From Moniliophthora roreri (Eukaryota > Basidiomycota > Agaricomycetes > Agaricales > Marasmiaceae), in the NCBI GenBank assembly GCA_001466705.2, contig LATX02000210.1:62001-126000 (forward strand): a DNA stretch of 64,000 bases, in the 5' to 3' direction. Position 1 is the first letter of the stretch; every line of letters begins with the position of its first letter. Shown in pieces: positions 44,052 through 56,882 of the stretch. The position numbers and the translations under genes were made by a program. A model generated the notes under the pieces. The model was not told the origin of the DNA and did no database searches. It worked only from the letters and a program-made list of their open reading frames with translations.

Positions 44052-44525
44052 GGCCCTGCTCAGGAACCCAAGTCAACACTCTGGGTTAGGTTGCAGGTCA
44101 GTCAGGTTGACATTTGCCAAGAAGTCCATTCAACCCTCAACTTGCCAGGCTAATCATGTCACAACCTTGTCATATCAATTGCATGTAAAGTAGTCTTAGT
44201 ATGCATGCAATAAGTATGGCTTTTTTTCAATTCCTATGGTCACCACACAAGTTGTACCCTCCAGAACAAACAAGGCTGATGCTGTGGTGCAAGCTTGAGA
44301 ACAAGAAGAGAGTGGGAAAGGGAAAGGGAAAGAATTTTGGATACAGTCCCTTCAGCCTGACTTTTGACACTGTGCCAAGGTGTGACAAAATTCTGATTTT
44401 GAATTCCAGTTTCCGAACGCAGGGTGGGGTTGAGCTTTTCCGCTAACCTCGCGTGGGCTGAGACGCAACTCATCTCCCGCCAAATCTGACCCAGGGTGAG
44501 TTGACTTGGGTTCCTGAGCGGGGCC
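44052..44525. mobile_element. Tourist-like (PIF/Harbinger) MITE
   Basis: The 474-bp element has terminal inverted repeats starting GGCCC(T/C)GCTCAGGAACCC and matching over 26 bp with one mismatch, then imperfectly to about 40 bp. It is flanked by TTA on both sides (44049-44051 and 44526-44528). A TTA/TAA 3-bp target with GGCC-type ends fits PIF/Harbinger. It has no transposase coding capacity; the minus-strand open frame that crosses it is fortuitous. Confidence 0.82.
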
Positions 44526-44856
44526 TTACCTTTTCTGGGAGCATCTTGACAGCTGTCCACCACTTGCTTCTCTGCCGTAAGGGTCGAATTATACCCATCG
44601 TCCCCTGCCTCATCGAAAAGCTCCCAAATAGTCTCCCAAAAAGCCACTTTTTTTTTTCTCTTTGACCCAGCAGGCCCTAAAAATGTGTCATTTTTTGAGA
44701 CTGTCGCAGGGAAGACACTCTGCTGCACCCTATTGAGTTTTTAGAGAATTCAGGGTGAAGGCTACCAGAATCAACTGGATGTACAATGTACAGATACAGT
44801 TCAGATGATGTGCAGTGCTCTGCAAAGGATACAACCTAATCAGGAGCAGGAGTTCA
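44526..44856. other. Intergenic stretch downstream of APC1
   Basis: No gene is recognised. This is the 3' flank of APC1 and the boundary of the transposon island. A poly-T run lies at 44648-44657. Confidence 0.5.
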
Positions 44857-47800
44857 CTACGACTCCTTCCACATTTCAACTATCTCATCAATGGATCTGG
44901 CAGACCAACCCGTGCCCAGGGCAATCGTCATCTTTGTACCTGTCGCATGCAAAACCTCCTTAATACCCAAATCTAGCGCAGCCACATCATCTGTGCCTTC
45001 CGGTGGCGCTACGCCTAGGCACTGGTTGTGGGCATCCTGTGCTAGACTCTTCAAAATTGTCAACAAGGTCGATGCGGGGACCGAGTTACGGAGCAGATAC
45101 CACGCCAACTCTTTACTCGTTGGTTCGTCGAGAGTTCCCAGTGTTCCTAGCGAGTAATCCCGCAACACTTCTTTAAACTCTGGGCTTGTGCGTATTGCGT
45201 CGAGTCGTTGATCTAGGACATACAAACTCCCAGAAACGGTACTGTCGCGAAGAAGGGGAGTCCGTGGGTTATTGTCAACTCGACCGCCGAATCTACGATC
45301 AAATATTTTACTGTAAAAGTCGGCGGAGAACCTCAAATCCATGAGATTCAGATGGAAGTAGCGTGATTGCGTTGTCATATGCCTGTACCGGAAGAGTGTG
45401 AGATGCATCTGGAGGGTCTGAGGTTTGCCCTGCAAAATGCTATCAAACAGGGCAGCATGACAGTACGTGTAGAACAATTGTTCTCTGTCCATGGCACCGT
45501 TACCACTACAGAAGTGATCCGCAAAGGCAAGGAAGAGAGGATTGTTCGAGCACGATGTGATGAATTCCCATAGGTCACCCGCTGGATGCGTCTTAGTCTC
45601 TATCAACTGCGGGTGGTCGAGAGTAGCCGCATCGCCTGCTGATGACCGTGAACGCACAAACAGACTCCGACTTCCTCGAGGATCTTCCGTGTAACTCAAG
45701 AATGCTGTGCGACGTTTGACGTATAACGTCTGGCTGCGGAGAAGGCATTCTTTGTGACGTGGAATGCCCTCCGTGTATAGATGGAACGGCCAATACCTCG
45801 GCGTATCAACACGAATTCCAACGAGCCTGTCAAGGTTGGGTATAAGAGTGGGTGAAATCAGCTGTGTGGTGCCGATGTCTTGTCCCTCCCTGACTGCAAT
45901 CTTGAGAGGGAGATAAACAATCTCTTTCGTCTCAATATCCCGTGCAAGGAGGCACCTAGGCTCAACAGCGAGAACCCAAAGATGACGAAGTGCTTGTAAA
46001 TAGCTCTTATTATCCGATGACATCACATGCGACCGAGGGAAGAAAGCTGCAATCATGCATGCAATGGCAGCATCTGACGTTCCAAGGGTAAAACGACCAC
46101 CACCCAAAAACAACAAGCCCAGAGACTGATGTGTAGCAACGTGGATCCCGTACTTGAACGCTGGATGGTACATCGTCGAGGTGTACATCCCATATGCATA
46201 CCGCAATCTCCGCAGACAGGTTATCTCGCCAGTACCCGCCATTACCATGCTCAAGGATACGGAGATGAGGTTCAGTCCATCACGAACGGCGGAACGTTTG
46301 ATCCTCCATTCAAAAGCAGGGCCTACCAGATTTACACGTCAGAAAGCATAGGGCACAAATTAAGCATCGTACTCACTGTTGGAGAAGATCATGCGAGTGA
46401 AGAGATCATAGTAGCGAATCAAGATCTTGTAGGCTTCTTGACGCGCAGTACCAGCATACTTGAGGCCGATAGCGAAACAACATCCTGCGATGATATTGTA
46501 ATATGCTAGCTCCCATACGTCCGAAATGGTGTTGTTGTACTTTGCCCGATTTTCGATACCCTTCCGTATACGCATAGGTACCTGTGCTGAAATCCACTCC
46601 TGCGTTGGTGCAATCTTATTCCACATAATCAGCGCACGTGAAAGGGTTCGGACCAGGAGAAAGCTAGGTTGGATACGGTTCAGAGAAAGGACCGTATCAG
46701 GAGTAGCAAGCATGTCGGCGATGTCTTGACGTTCAGTCCTCAAGTACATCAATCCTAGTGCAATGCTAGCAGCAGGAGATGTCAGGTTTACATCGAACGC
46801 CGCTCGCTGGTCAGATGGCATTAGATGGAAATCTCCCTGAATGAAGATATTTAGACGAGTGAGAAGTGCACTGTCTGCGGGAATAGTCGTGCCTTTACCA
46901 AGCATTATCATACCAAATGCGAGAGCGGCGGAGTAGGTGTAGGCTTCACGATACTCATTGCTGAGGTCTGGCTGGACAAGATCCTTACGGCTGATTTGGT
47001 TTAAGCAGACCTCTGCCATGCGCCGGTTCTTGGTGCCCATATACAGGAGGCCAACGCCAGCCATTCCTGCAGCTTGCGCGAGAAGAGAGACATTCAGATC
47101 CACGTCCGGAGTGGGTAAAAGAGCCGGAGTATGGACGGCTAGCAACTTGGTAATATGTGCGTTCTCGTTACCCATATTGGCTGCCGCGAGTCCGAGTAGC
47201 ACACCGATGGAGGTTAAGTCGTGCTTGGGTGTGAGGTAAGAGAATGTATGCCAGGTCATCATTTCCCGCAAATGTCCCGTAAGTCCAAGGCCAAACAGGA
47301 ACCCAGCATGCTCCGGAGTGAGTTCTGAGGGTTTATTAAAAGCAATCCAAGAGCTGTCGATACTAGTGCATGAAGGAGAGATGCGCAGAGCGGCCGCCAC
47401 ACCGTTGTGGAATTCGCCCCAGCTGTAAGAATCTGGAGGTATTTTTCCAGCTTCTGGAGTGACGGTAATATTGTGAGGGAGTAGACGAATGGTATATTCG
47501 AGCTTGGGTGTAAGGAATGCTTCGCGCGAGATGTTATGAATTGAGCCATAAGTGAACATTGCACGACCGTAAGGTAGAGCAAGTGTCCGTTCAGCAACAC
47601 GGATGGCCTGATGTTGCTGTTCTTTGGCTTGATCATGCTCACTTTCAGTGCAGTGTCAGTAAATGTGAATGAATATAAATAAAAAGGTATTCCGCACTGT
47701 TGATCAGGACGCTCAATAGCCTTCAGCGATGGGATCTTAGATGACGAAAGTATTCTTGCCACCTCTTCCAGTCGTCGATCTTGTCCAAAACGGATGCTTG

Positions 47801-50800
47801 TGAATTCCTCGAGGTCTAATTCAACTCCTGTTGTAACAGTTTCCGATTCACCGCTGCTGGCAACCTTGGCTGCTGAAGATATTTCGTTGATGGTTTGGCG
47901 AGTTTGGTGAGTCTTCAGTCCGAGATTGTCAGTGAGGATACAAAGGGTCAAAGAAAGAAAGAAAGAAAGAAAAACTTACAAGGTAATCTTTGATTGACAT
48001 ATATCCATCCTTCGACATCTTATCCGGGATAGCACTTGCTGAAGCAGCCACATCTTCTCTATCTATAGCCTTGTAAGCTGCCAAGGGCCAATCCGAGGGA
48101 GGTACTAGCTGCATCGAACGAATGGCTTCCCTCAGAGGTGCAGCAATGCCAACTGATAGTTTACTAATAAATTTCTCGTCGATCCTTGTCTCCACCATCA
48201 GCCGCACGGCCTGTTCAGCTCTCTTTAGTAGCTTCTTGTTCGCATCACCTAGAACCTCGTACACGGCATGAATGCGCTGGAGTGGCTCCAAAGGATTGAG
48301 TCGACCATAAGCCCATGACGGCTTTATCCGGAATCGTTCGGCTTGTTTGGAGGCGTCCGTCCATTGCATCGGCCATTCGGGCGTACTGATGCGACCGAAC
48401 AAAATAGCAGAAACATCCGGTGGCCAACATGGAATTCCGTCGTCGAGGTTTTGAACAGCTGTCAGGTTGCAGATCTTAATACTTTGAGTGAGATAATTGT
48501 AGGAACGGCCACTCACGAGCAGTGGCAGGTAAAGGCCAGGGCAATCTAGCCATTGCATCTGGACATAACCGCCGCCAGTAATCAGCCCATTCAGGCCGTA
48601 TGTACATCGCAATCAGGCAGACGACGCCAGCGAGTCGAATTAAATCCGGATAGCGGTGAACGAACATTCGGTATTGCTCGAGCAAGGTATGGAGAACATA
48701 GAGAGCACCGACGAGGTAGCGGTATTTATCGCTTCCTTTGATGACGGGAAGATGATGAATGGGCGGTAACGATTGTTGTGGTTCTGCGGGACGAAGGAGT
48801 CCGCGTAAGACAGGGTCCTCAGCGAAGCGACGATGAGAAAAGGTGCTGCTGAGACGATCCCACGAGTGTGGGCCAGTGCCGGAATCTTCTTCGCTGATGG
48901 CAGTCGTCGAAGGGACCATGCCACTGTTAAGATTAAAGACACTGAAAAATGCGCGAGCGAGGCAGTCAAATTGGACGTCTTCCGAGATGGAAAAAGAATG
49001 TTCGGCCCATAAACGAAGGAAGCTGTGGTGCATCTCAAAAATGAGGTCAGATGGAAGACATAACGCCAGTTGCTGCATGACTTCGACCGTAAGTGCATCA
49101 CGGGGAACCAGGTCAATCACAGTACGTGTGGTCCACCCGTCATTGAATGTAAGAGTCGTGAAGAGAGTCGAATTGAGCGTGTTGGCTACCGAGCGAATTG
49201 AACCGTGTGACCAGCTCTCCTCAACTTGCATGCCATCTGAGGGGAGAACAATGGTCGATGGATGAAACTTTTCGGATATAAAGGAGACGGGGATTTCGTA
49301 GATTCCGTGTGTCATAATAGACATTATATTATCCGGCTTCAGAACTAGGAGATCCCAGAATCCGGTTCGGGTAGCTTTGAGCGAGGATATAGACACCCCT
49401 GGTACTTTAGTCAGTGGCATAAGCTGAACTCTCTTATCCTCGCCCTGGCTGAGGGTGAATACTTTGACCACTTGGGAGGATGGTAGACAAATAGCGAGCA
49501 GTGACCGTTCACACTCGCCGTCCCATCTATGATCAAAAAGGGAAACAGTGATATGGCGAGTCGACTGGACGCTAAATAAACGAGGTGTTAACGATACTGG
49601 ACACCACATACTTGATCAAAAACTTACTCTTTCTCTTCCAATTCGGTTGAGAGTAACTGTTCCATCCAAAGAGCGGTCTTCATTCTCCCGAAATTGGTGG
49701 CCATCAATGCCTCATCGACTCCACGATTGACCAACGCCATTCGATCCATGGTGACAGAGAGGTCGTTCCGCGTCAACGAGTTTCGTCGTTTTCGAGGCGG
49801 AGGATCGCTTCGCGGCAAGGATGGCATAGAGCCAAAGCCAGGATTGGCAGTTCCAGAGGCGATGGAAGCCATCGTTGTAGTCGAAGACAACGCCGGAGGC
49901 ATTCCAGGAAGAGCGGAGAGGGGAGGAAGGTCGGCATTCGGAAACTCAAAGGACGTTACAGCGTATTTTTGTGATTTTTCAAATGGATCCTGAAAGATGG
50001 CGGACGCTCTTCGACTGCCTGGCTCAGACGCAGTAGGAGGGGGTTGTAGATTTGGCGGTGGTTTCGATCTACTTCGGCTAAGTGGTCGAGGCGTGTCTTT
50101 GGGTTTGATATACACGTATCTCCATATCGTAAGTCTCTGCTTTTCGTCGTCTACTGTGACAACAATTTCGTGAGGAGAAGCTGGTCCTCGGTGTGATGCC
50201 CAGATAACGTTTTCACTGGGTGGAAGGGATTTTAGAGGTTTCATGGAGTACTCGTCGTTGTCTTTAAGAGAGGCCAGTGAACCCCTGCTGATCCCTCCAA
50301 CGATACCACTGGCAAGTCCAACCGGCGAAGGTTCTGCAAGAGGGTTGTTGAGACAGAAGATGGTGGGTAAAATGGCATCACCCGTAATCTCAGCCTCAAT
50401 TTTCTCGGACGGTTCCAAGATACGCTGAAGGAGGAGGCCATGAGGCGATATTGGCCAAGCCCTCTGGATAGTGAACGGTATGCTGAATGTATACTCAGTA
50501 CCATTCCGTGCGTATACTTTGCCAATAGTCCTGAGAAAGACGAACACGGCGAAAACATGCGAGTCGCGTTCATCACGTTTATTTGTGCGATTTTGTTGTT
50601 CGGCGTAAAAGAAAGGACCAAATGTTGGCCGTTCAGATGATGATTTCGGCGGTGTGAGTTTGGTGGAAGCTTTTGTAGCCTTCGTACCCCCAACTTCGAC
50701 CCAACCCATGCATGCCCACAGCACTGGCTGTCCTTCCAATCCAAAACTCCATTTCTTCCTCACCACACCACCCGACGAAAGTATCACTGTCCTCTCGTCC

Positions 50801-51021
50801 CACGTAAGCTCGTCTTCTATACCTCCAAAATCATCGCCCGCAAAGAAACATGTTGATTGTACTGGAGGATTGGTTGTCGGGGGGGTACTATGCAGAAGAG
50901 ATCGAATAGACTTGAGGAGATTGGAATCTGGCCGATTTTCTTTGGATTTGTGCACTCTTTTGAGATGTTCTTCGATTGCAGAGGTCGAGTTATGGTAGAA
51001 AGGGAGGGATAAAGCTGCCAT
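44857..51021 (-). CDS. APC1: Anaphase-promoting complex subunit 1 (APC1/Cut4)
   Basis: APC1 is the scaffold of the nuclear APC/C ubiquitin ligase, which drives sister-chromatid separation and mitotic exit. Exons on the minus strand are 51021-49628, 49571-48517, 48458-47980, 47912-47698, 47641-46377 and 46322-44857. They total 5874 nt, an exact 1957-codon frame plus stop, close to the human protein. The N-terminal part (about 1-700) is the beta-propeller region with Ser/Pro/Arg-rich inserts likely to be phosphorylated. A conserved block around residues 990-1015 (FTSIRFGQDRRLEEVARIL, KAIERPDQ) is diagnostic. Residues about 1130-1560 hold the proteasome/cyclosome repeats (LGLAAANMGN, GVGLLYMGT, ASIALGLMYL). 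All introns are 54-67 bp; intron 4 has a GTGCGG donor. Intron 3 contains a TTTC repeat as its pyrimidine tract. It is divergent from TAD2. Confidence 0.94.
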
Positions 51022-51096
51022 ATATCCTCACATCCGTGGATGTCGTGGTTCAAGTTGAGACGCGTCGAATAATGCGCGTTCCCACCCATTCCTCAA
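51022..51096. promoter_or_regulatory. 75-bp divergent promoter between APC1 and TAD2
   Basis: The two start codons lie only 75 bp apart on opposite strands, so both 5' UTRs and core promoters must overlap or be very short. No clear TATA box is visible. Confidence 0.55.
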
Positions 51097-51840
<744 letters not shown>

Positions 51841-52207
51841 ACGTGCCGGGTCAACGTCACTGGTGCTGAATGTACGGACGAAGGAGAAAATGTACGTTTC
51901 AGGCGGAACACCATGCAACCAGCATCCACGAACTTGCAGTCAACTCGCACACAGAAGTGACAGTGATATATCCACAGAGAGAACAGAACCGCGGAAAATA
52001 TATGACGGCTTTCCCAATTTGAGCTCCGGTATTAGGAATCAGATGAGGTGTTCCAGGCGGCGCAGCCACACCGACGAATAACTAAAGATTGAGAGCTTAA
52101 ATGCGAAGTTTGGGAATGGTCGAAATATTTGGTATTCGTATCGTATCGTGACGAAAACAATCCTTGGGAGTGTAGAGGCAAATAAGAGGTCCGTGTTTGA
52201 TTAATAT
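51841..52207. other. Convergent intergenic stretch between TAD2 and V-ATPase subunit E
   Basis: No gene is seen. It holds the 3' ends of both flanking transcripts. AT-rich segments near 52120-52210 could serve polyadenylation. Confidence 0.5.
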
Positions 52208-53150
52208 CTAGTTATAGAATTTGCGGTTCTCGTTGGAGCCAAAGAGATCGTTCCTGATCTCGGGAAGCATCTGAATCGGAAGGATCAATATATAAATGAG
52301 AATAGGGAGGATGCATAAAGCACGGACCCTATCCTCGAGCAATCGCAAGCGCTCATCTAGCGTGTTATCCAGTGTGATACGTCCAGAACTACTAACCAGC
52401 TTGACACCTCCGGCACTAGGAGGAGAAATCAGCCAGAATACAGTCCCAAGGCCCAAATCACACTCACCCATCATCGCTTAGATTCCCCTCCACCTCAAAC
52501 TCCACGTCCCTTCCGCTAATATCCTTATAGCTCTTCGATGCTGCCTCCGAAGCCTGTTTAACCAAATCAACGTCCTTCTTGCGGGTATGTACGGTGACTG
52601 ATGGTTCGAGGATTTGGAGAAAGCCCTGTACGATGACGCCTTCGAGGAATTGAACATATCGGTCTGCAGATGACGATAACTGAAGGATCTGATCACGAGC
52701 TGTTTGGAACAAATCTTGGAGATGTTCTTCACGCCTGTGGAGGAGCTTGAGACGGGATTTGTTGGTTAGGGTTGATTGGGCACTGAATGAGCAACGATCA
52801 ACATTGATACACAAAGAGCGAGGTGACACTGACATCTTCTGTGCAACTTCTGCGCCCTTGAGCTTCTTCTCATATTGAGCATCGATGGCTTGTTGTTCTT
52901 GCTTGACGAGTTTGGCCTAGAGAACGTCACCGAGACGCCGTCTTGATGCGGTTGCGCACGAACCTTTTCAATGGCAAACTCTTCATCAGCCTTTACCTTG
53001 ATTTCCCTTGCCTTCTCGAGGGCTTCCTGTTTAATGAAAGCCACCTGTGTACATCGCCAGTTAGTACTCCTGTTCACAGGAGTAGTAGCCTGTACAGACC
53101 ATCTTGTTGAGTTCATTGAGAACTTCATCATCGTTGAGTGGTCGAGACAT
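52208..53150 (-). CDS. VMA4: V-type proton ATPase subunit E
   Basis: Subunit E is part of the peripheral stalk of the vacuolar H+-ATPase and pairs with subunit G to hold the V1 head. Six exons on the minus strand (53150-53100, 53044-52964, 52916-52834, 52782-52468, 52415-52328, 52270-52208) give 681 nt, 226 aa, the usual family length. The N-terminus MSRPLNDDEVLNELNKM, the long helix AFIKQEALEKAREIKVKADEEF, the conserved AQSTLTNKSRLKLL and the C-terminal GGVKL ... GRITLDNTLDERL ... LPEIR ... LFG are all present. Introns are 47-57 bp. The gene is divergent from the RNA polymerase subunit gene, with starts 161 bp apart. Confidence 0.95.
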
Positions 53151-53311
53151 CTTGAGCAAGAATATGTAACTGGGATGTGACGCAGCAAGGACGAATCGGG
53201 ATCGCAGAGGCGGATGCCTAGAAACCAAAAATGGCGATGGCGTAGCAGAGGACCTGCGTGGGAAACACATACTTGCCCAAAATTCTCTTCGCGACTCGTA
53301 ACACGGACGCG
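53151..53311. promoter_or_regulatory. 161-bp divergent promoter between VMA4 and RPC40
   Basis: This is a short shared upstream region. An in-frame upstream open stretch (from 53258) precedes the RPC40 start but lacks family-like sequence. Confidence 0.5.
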
Positions 53312-54746
53312 ATGAGTGCAAGCTCTCTCCACGATATCACGTCCTCTCGTCTCGTCAAGGTCACCTTAGAGAGAGCAAAAGACGTCTCATCCACCGACTA
53401 TCCCGGTCATCATGCGGACGCTAGTGCTGAAGAGTATTCGTGGGATTTGCAAAGGTTTACAAAGGTACGCAAGTTTTTTCTTTTTTGATTGGTTGGTTTC
53501 CTTCTGACTGACGAAGGAATTTCACTTGTAGAATCTGCGGGTAGAGGTCAAGAGGCTTTCGAATCGCACGACGGAATTTGATTTGGTCGGCGTAGATGCG
53601 AGTATTGCGAACGCATTTAGAAGGATTTTACTTGCCGAGGTGAGGGACACATTCATTTCACAAAGTGGATGGGAAATTGATTAACCATTACTGCAGGTGC
53701 CAACAGTGGCTATTGAAAGAGTATACGTATGGGACAATACGTCCGTGATACAAGATGAAGTACTGGCACATCGACTGGGGCTCATTCCATTAAACATCGA
53801 TCCGTCATTGATGGATTTCAGAGGACGTGAGTTCTTTTAGTAGTAACTATTATTCTACGCAGCACTTAAACCATATTCATTACCAGCCGACGACCCACCA
53901 ACTGACCGCAACACCATGGTATTCAAAGCTGACTTTTACTGTCAAAAGAATCCTGCGTTCAAGCCCACTCCGAATACGACGCCAAAACCGAAAGAAATGT
54001 ACATCAATCACGAATTTCTAGCGGAACATTTGGTTTGGCATCCTGCTGGTGAACAGGAATCGGCGATTGAGGATGGGCCTAGGCCTGGGCCTACGAACGG
54101 TATGTTGTCTTGTTGTATGTGATTGATACACCGCTGACAGAGATCTTTTCCAGGTAAAATTGTGTTAGCCAAACTCCGACCTGGTCAAGGCGTCAACCTC
54201 GAAGTCCACGCGGTCAAGGGTGTAGGCAAAGACCATGCCAAGTTTAACCCCGTCGCGACGGCGTCCTATCGTCTGCATCCATATATAAAAATTACCAAGC
54301 CTATACCGACTCATAGAGCGGAGGATTTCAAAAAGTGTTTCTCACCGGATGTCGTCAAGATTAACCCACGAACAAAAGAGGTGTGTTTCTACTTCGCGTA
54401 TTGGTCGAAGCATGCTCTAATGACTGCTTAGGCCTCTATCGATCTTCGAGGAATGAGGAATGATACAATGTCAAGAGAGGTATTACGAGATCCAGAATTC
54501 AAGGATTGTGCGGAGTTGGGGAGGATACGGGATTGGTTTATCTGTGAGTCTACCGGTTTTGACTCCATTGCAAGTAATATACTAATCAACTTGTTAGTCT
54601 CGGTTGAAACTGAATCTGCGTACAAGCCCGAAATGCTCATGAACGAAGCTATCAGGGTAATGAGGAGTAAAATTGAGGTGATCAAGCGTGCGGCGGAGGT
54701 ATTAAGAGATCAGGGGGATGGGGATGTCACCATGGGTGATACTTGA
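53312..54746 (+). CDS. RPC40: DNA-directed RNA polymerases I and III subunit AC40 (RPAC1)
   Basis: AC40 is the alpha-like subunit shared by RNA polymerases I and III; with AC19 it nucleates assembly of both enzymes. Exons are 53312-53464, 53532-53639, 53697-53826, 53887-54099, 54154-54380, 54432-54543 and 54598-54746 (1092 nt, 363 aa). Diagnostic sequence includes STDYPGHH near residue 27, the alpha motif [40 protein letters not shown] and the C-terminal helix ending in an acidic tail. The ATG at 53312 was chosen because the residues that follow align with family N-termini. Introns are 51-67 bp. Its length is slightly greater than in yeast. Confidence 0.95.
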
Positions 54747-54868
54747 GCGCAGAGACGGGATTACGACAGTGCTCATATTCATATCGATTTCTTGTAGGGG
54801 ATCTACACATCTTTGCCTGTTGTATCCGAAATATACACCTTGTATTGTACAGTGACTCTACATGATCG

Positions 54869-56274
54869 CTACGAACGTCTGATGACAGACCACACCTTGG
54901 CTACGCCATCATCGCCTGCGGTGGCTAGTAAATGTTCCAATCCTTTCCGAGGGCACCAAACGACGGTGTTGATATCATGAACGCCATGGGCGGATGGTAA
55001 CGAGGCAATCAACTTGTGAGTCGGGGGGTCATTAGGTGACGCTGCGTTATCCTGTAGCCAGCCATGTTATCTAGTGCATACTCCCATAGTCGATTCAAAC
55101 CCACCGTCAACTCCCAAACGCGTATTACACCATCTCCTCCGCCCGTTGCCATCCACCCCAAATAACCTTCTCCTTGTCCATTTCCAACGCCCCAACTGAT
55201 GGAATACACACTCCTATCGTGTTGGCCTTCCAGAACCAAGACGCATTTAAACTCGTACTCTGTCACTCGCTTCCATATGCGAACTGTTTTATCGTCCGAT
55301 GCCGAGGCCAAGTATCGACCATTGGGAGACCATGCTATGGACCATACGGTCGACTGGTGCCCATTGAGAGTGGTAAAGCAGTACCAATCATCTTGAGGAT
55401 CGTCAATGTAGAGTTTTATGGTGTCATCGTAAGAGCCGGAGGCTAGGATCTGCGCTGGTGTCAAGAAGTGAGGTGGATGCGTGAGTAGATGATTGATAGA
55501 CAGACCTCTTCATTTGGATGCCAGGCAACGCATTTGACGTCTTGGGAGTGTTCCATTAGGACGCCCATACATTCAAAGTCAGAGTCGGGTTGCACTGCAG
55601 ACTTGATGATGAGTAGGCGAATATTTTATTTCTTGAGAAAGCCACGCGCACCTTCCCATACCCAGACCGTTTTGTCCCTGCTACAACTTGCTAGCAAGGT
55701 TCCAGAGCTGGAGTATGCGACGCTCTTGCATTCCGTCTCGTGGCCTTCGAGTAAGCTAGCGCATTCCCATTCGCCAGATGGATTGCCTTGGTCGTCTGGT
55801 TCTTGTTCCCAGATTCCGATATTGGCATCAAAGGATGCAGTTGCGAGGACTTGGCCTGAGGGTGACCAAGCAATGGCTCGAACGGTTTTGGTATGTCCGG
55901 TGGGTATGGTAGTTAAATAGGAAAAGGAAGGAGAGGTTGATTCGGAAGATTTGGAGTAGGAATATAATCGAACTGATTTATCTGCGGAACAGGAAGCGAT
56001 AAGAGGTTTTGTAGGGTTCCAAGCGACATGCCAGGCGCGATCGTCGTGTCCTGAAGAGAGAAAAAATTATTTAAATGTACAATGCAGCCAAGTCAATGTG
56101 CAAACCTTCGAGTTCTGCGGCGATTTCTATGGTGTAGGATAGTTCTGTCATGGAAGATGTCGATGAGGAAGGAGACAAGTTTGATTTCTTCGGAAGACTA
56201 GTCCGAGTCGGCCCTGGGATTCCGAGCGAGACTCGACGTACTCTCAAATTTATTATAGTACCATACAAGCTCAT
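54869..56274 (-). CDS. CIA1: Cytosolic iron-sulfur protein assembly protein 1 (CIAO1/Cia1), WD40
   Basis: Cia1 is the beta-propeller of the CIA targeting complex, which hands Fe-S clusters to cytosolic and nuclear apoproteins such as DNA polymerases and helicases. Exons on the minus strand are 56274-56106, 56050-55652, 55594-55506, 55449-55105 and 55051-54869 (1185 nt, 394 aa). Successive WD repeats are clear: [12 protein letters not shown] ... [101 protein letters not shown], and a last blade ending [10 protein letters not shown]. An internal ATG at 56150 would give a shorter N-terminus ([10 protein letters not shown]). The longer start adds about 41 residues not typical of the family, so either start is possible. 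Confidence 0.95.
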
Positions 56275-56379
56275 ATTGCTGCTGCAAGACTAGAAGATAT
56301 CATATTTCCATCATGCATAGATTACATTGCGTCTATTGGTTGACAGGGTTCGCTGACTATACTGCATACTGGATGCGAC

Positions 56380-56882
56380 TCAGTGCTTGGACCCTGAAGC
56401 CTCCTTCTCTGCTTCGGCAATGAAATTTTTGATGCTGGCAATCCTGAGAGTTAGTCAATACTGTTTGCTTCTCAAGTCGAGCTTTGCGGATGCTTACAAT
56501 TGTTCTTCCTCGCTGAAAGATACACAGACTTTTAGCTGCAGCAAGGTGGATATGAACAAGGCAACAACACACCTGCTACCAGCAGCAATGGGAACGCTCT
56601 CCTTGACCTTTTCAATCACAGACTTTGAGCTACCACTAGGGACCGCAGGCTCCTTCTTTCCACCTAAAACGCGAACGCGTTGAACGACCTAAATGATAAG
56701 AATAATAAAAACACGTACCTCTGGTAGCCAAGAGAGCACCACCAATGGCTGAGCCCATTACTGAGAGAGCGAGATATTCACTCTTTATCGTGCGACCGAG
56801 AATTTGGCTTGAAATTTGGGAGAAAAAAATGGTCAGAGAGGATATCAAAGCGAGAGAGTGAGAGAGACACTGACTAGGACAT
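56380..56882 (-). CDS. ATP19: Mitochondrial F1Fo ATP synthase subunit K (Atp19-like)
   Basis: This is a small single-span inner-membrane protein associated with dimers of ATP synthase. Five exons on the minus strand are 56882-56875, 56807-56719, 56663-56573, 56512-56498 and 56443-56380 (267 nt, 88 aa). The N-terminus MSYQILGRTIKSEYLAL is followed by a hydrophobic Gly/Ala segment (VMGSAIGGALLAT), a KKEP-containing linker and the C-terminal SSEEEQLIASIKNFIAEAEKE, a pattern I know from basidiomycete subunit K. The first exon has only 8 coding nucleotides (ATG TCC TA) and exon 4 only 15, so automated prediction may miss it. Identification rests on remembered family pattern. Another small mitochondrial membrane protein is the main alternative. 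Confidence 0.75.

Noticed and set aside
44240..44728. 162-codon open frame on the minus strand
   Set aside because: It crosses the whole right half of the Tourist-like MITE including its inverted repeat, and shows no family motif; open by chance.
47940..47980. GAAA microsatellite as an unstable repeat of interest
   Set aside because: It is the pyrimidine tract of APC1 intron 3 on the minus strand, about five units; ordinary.
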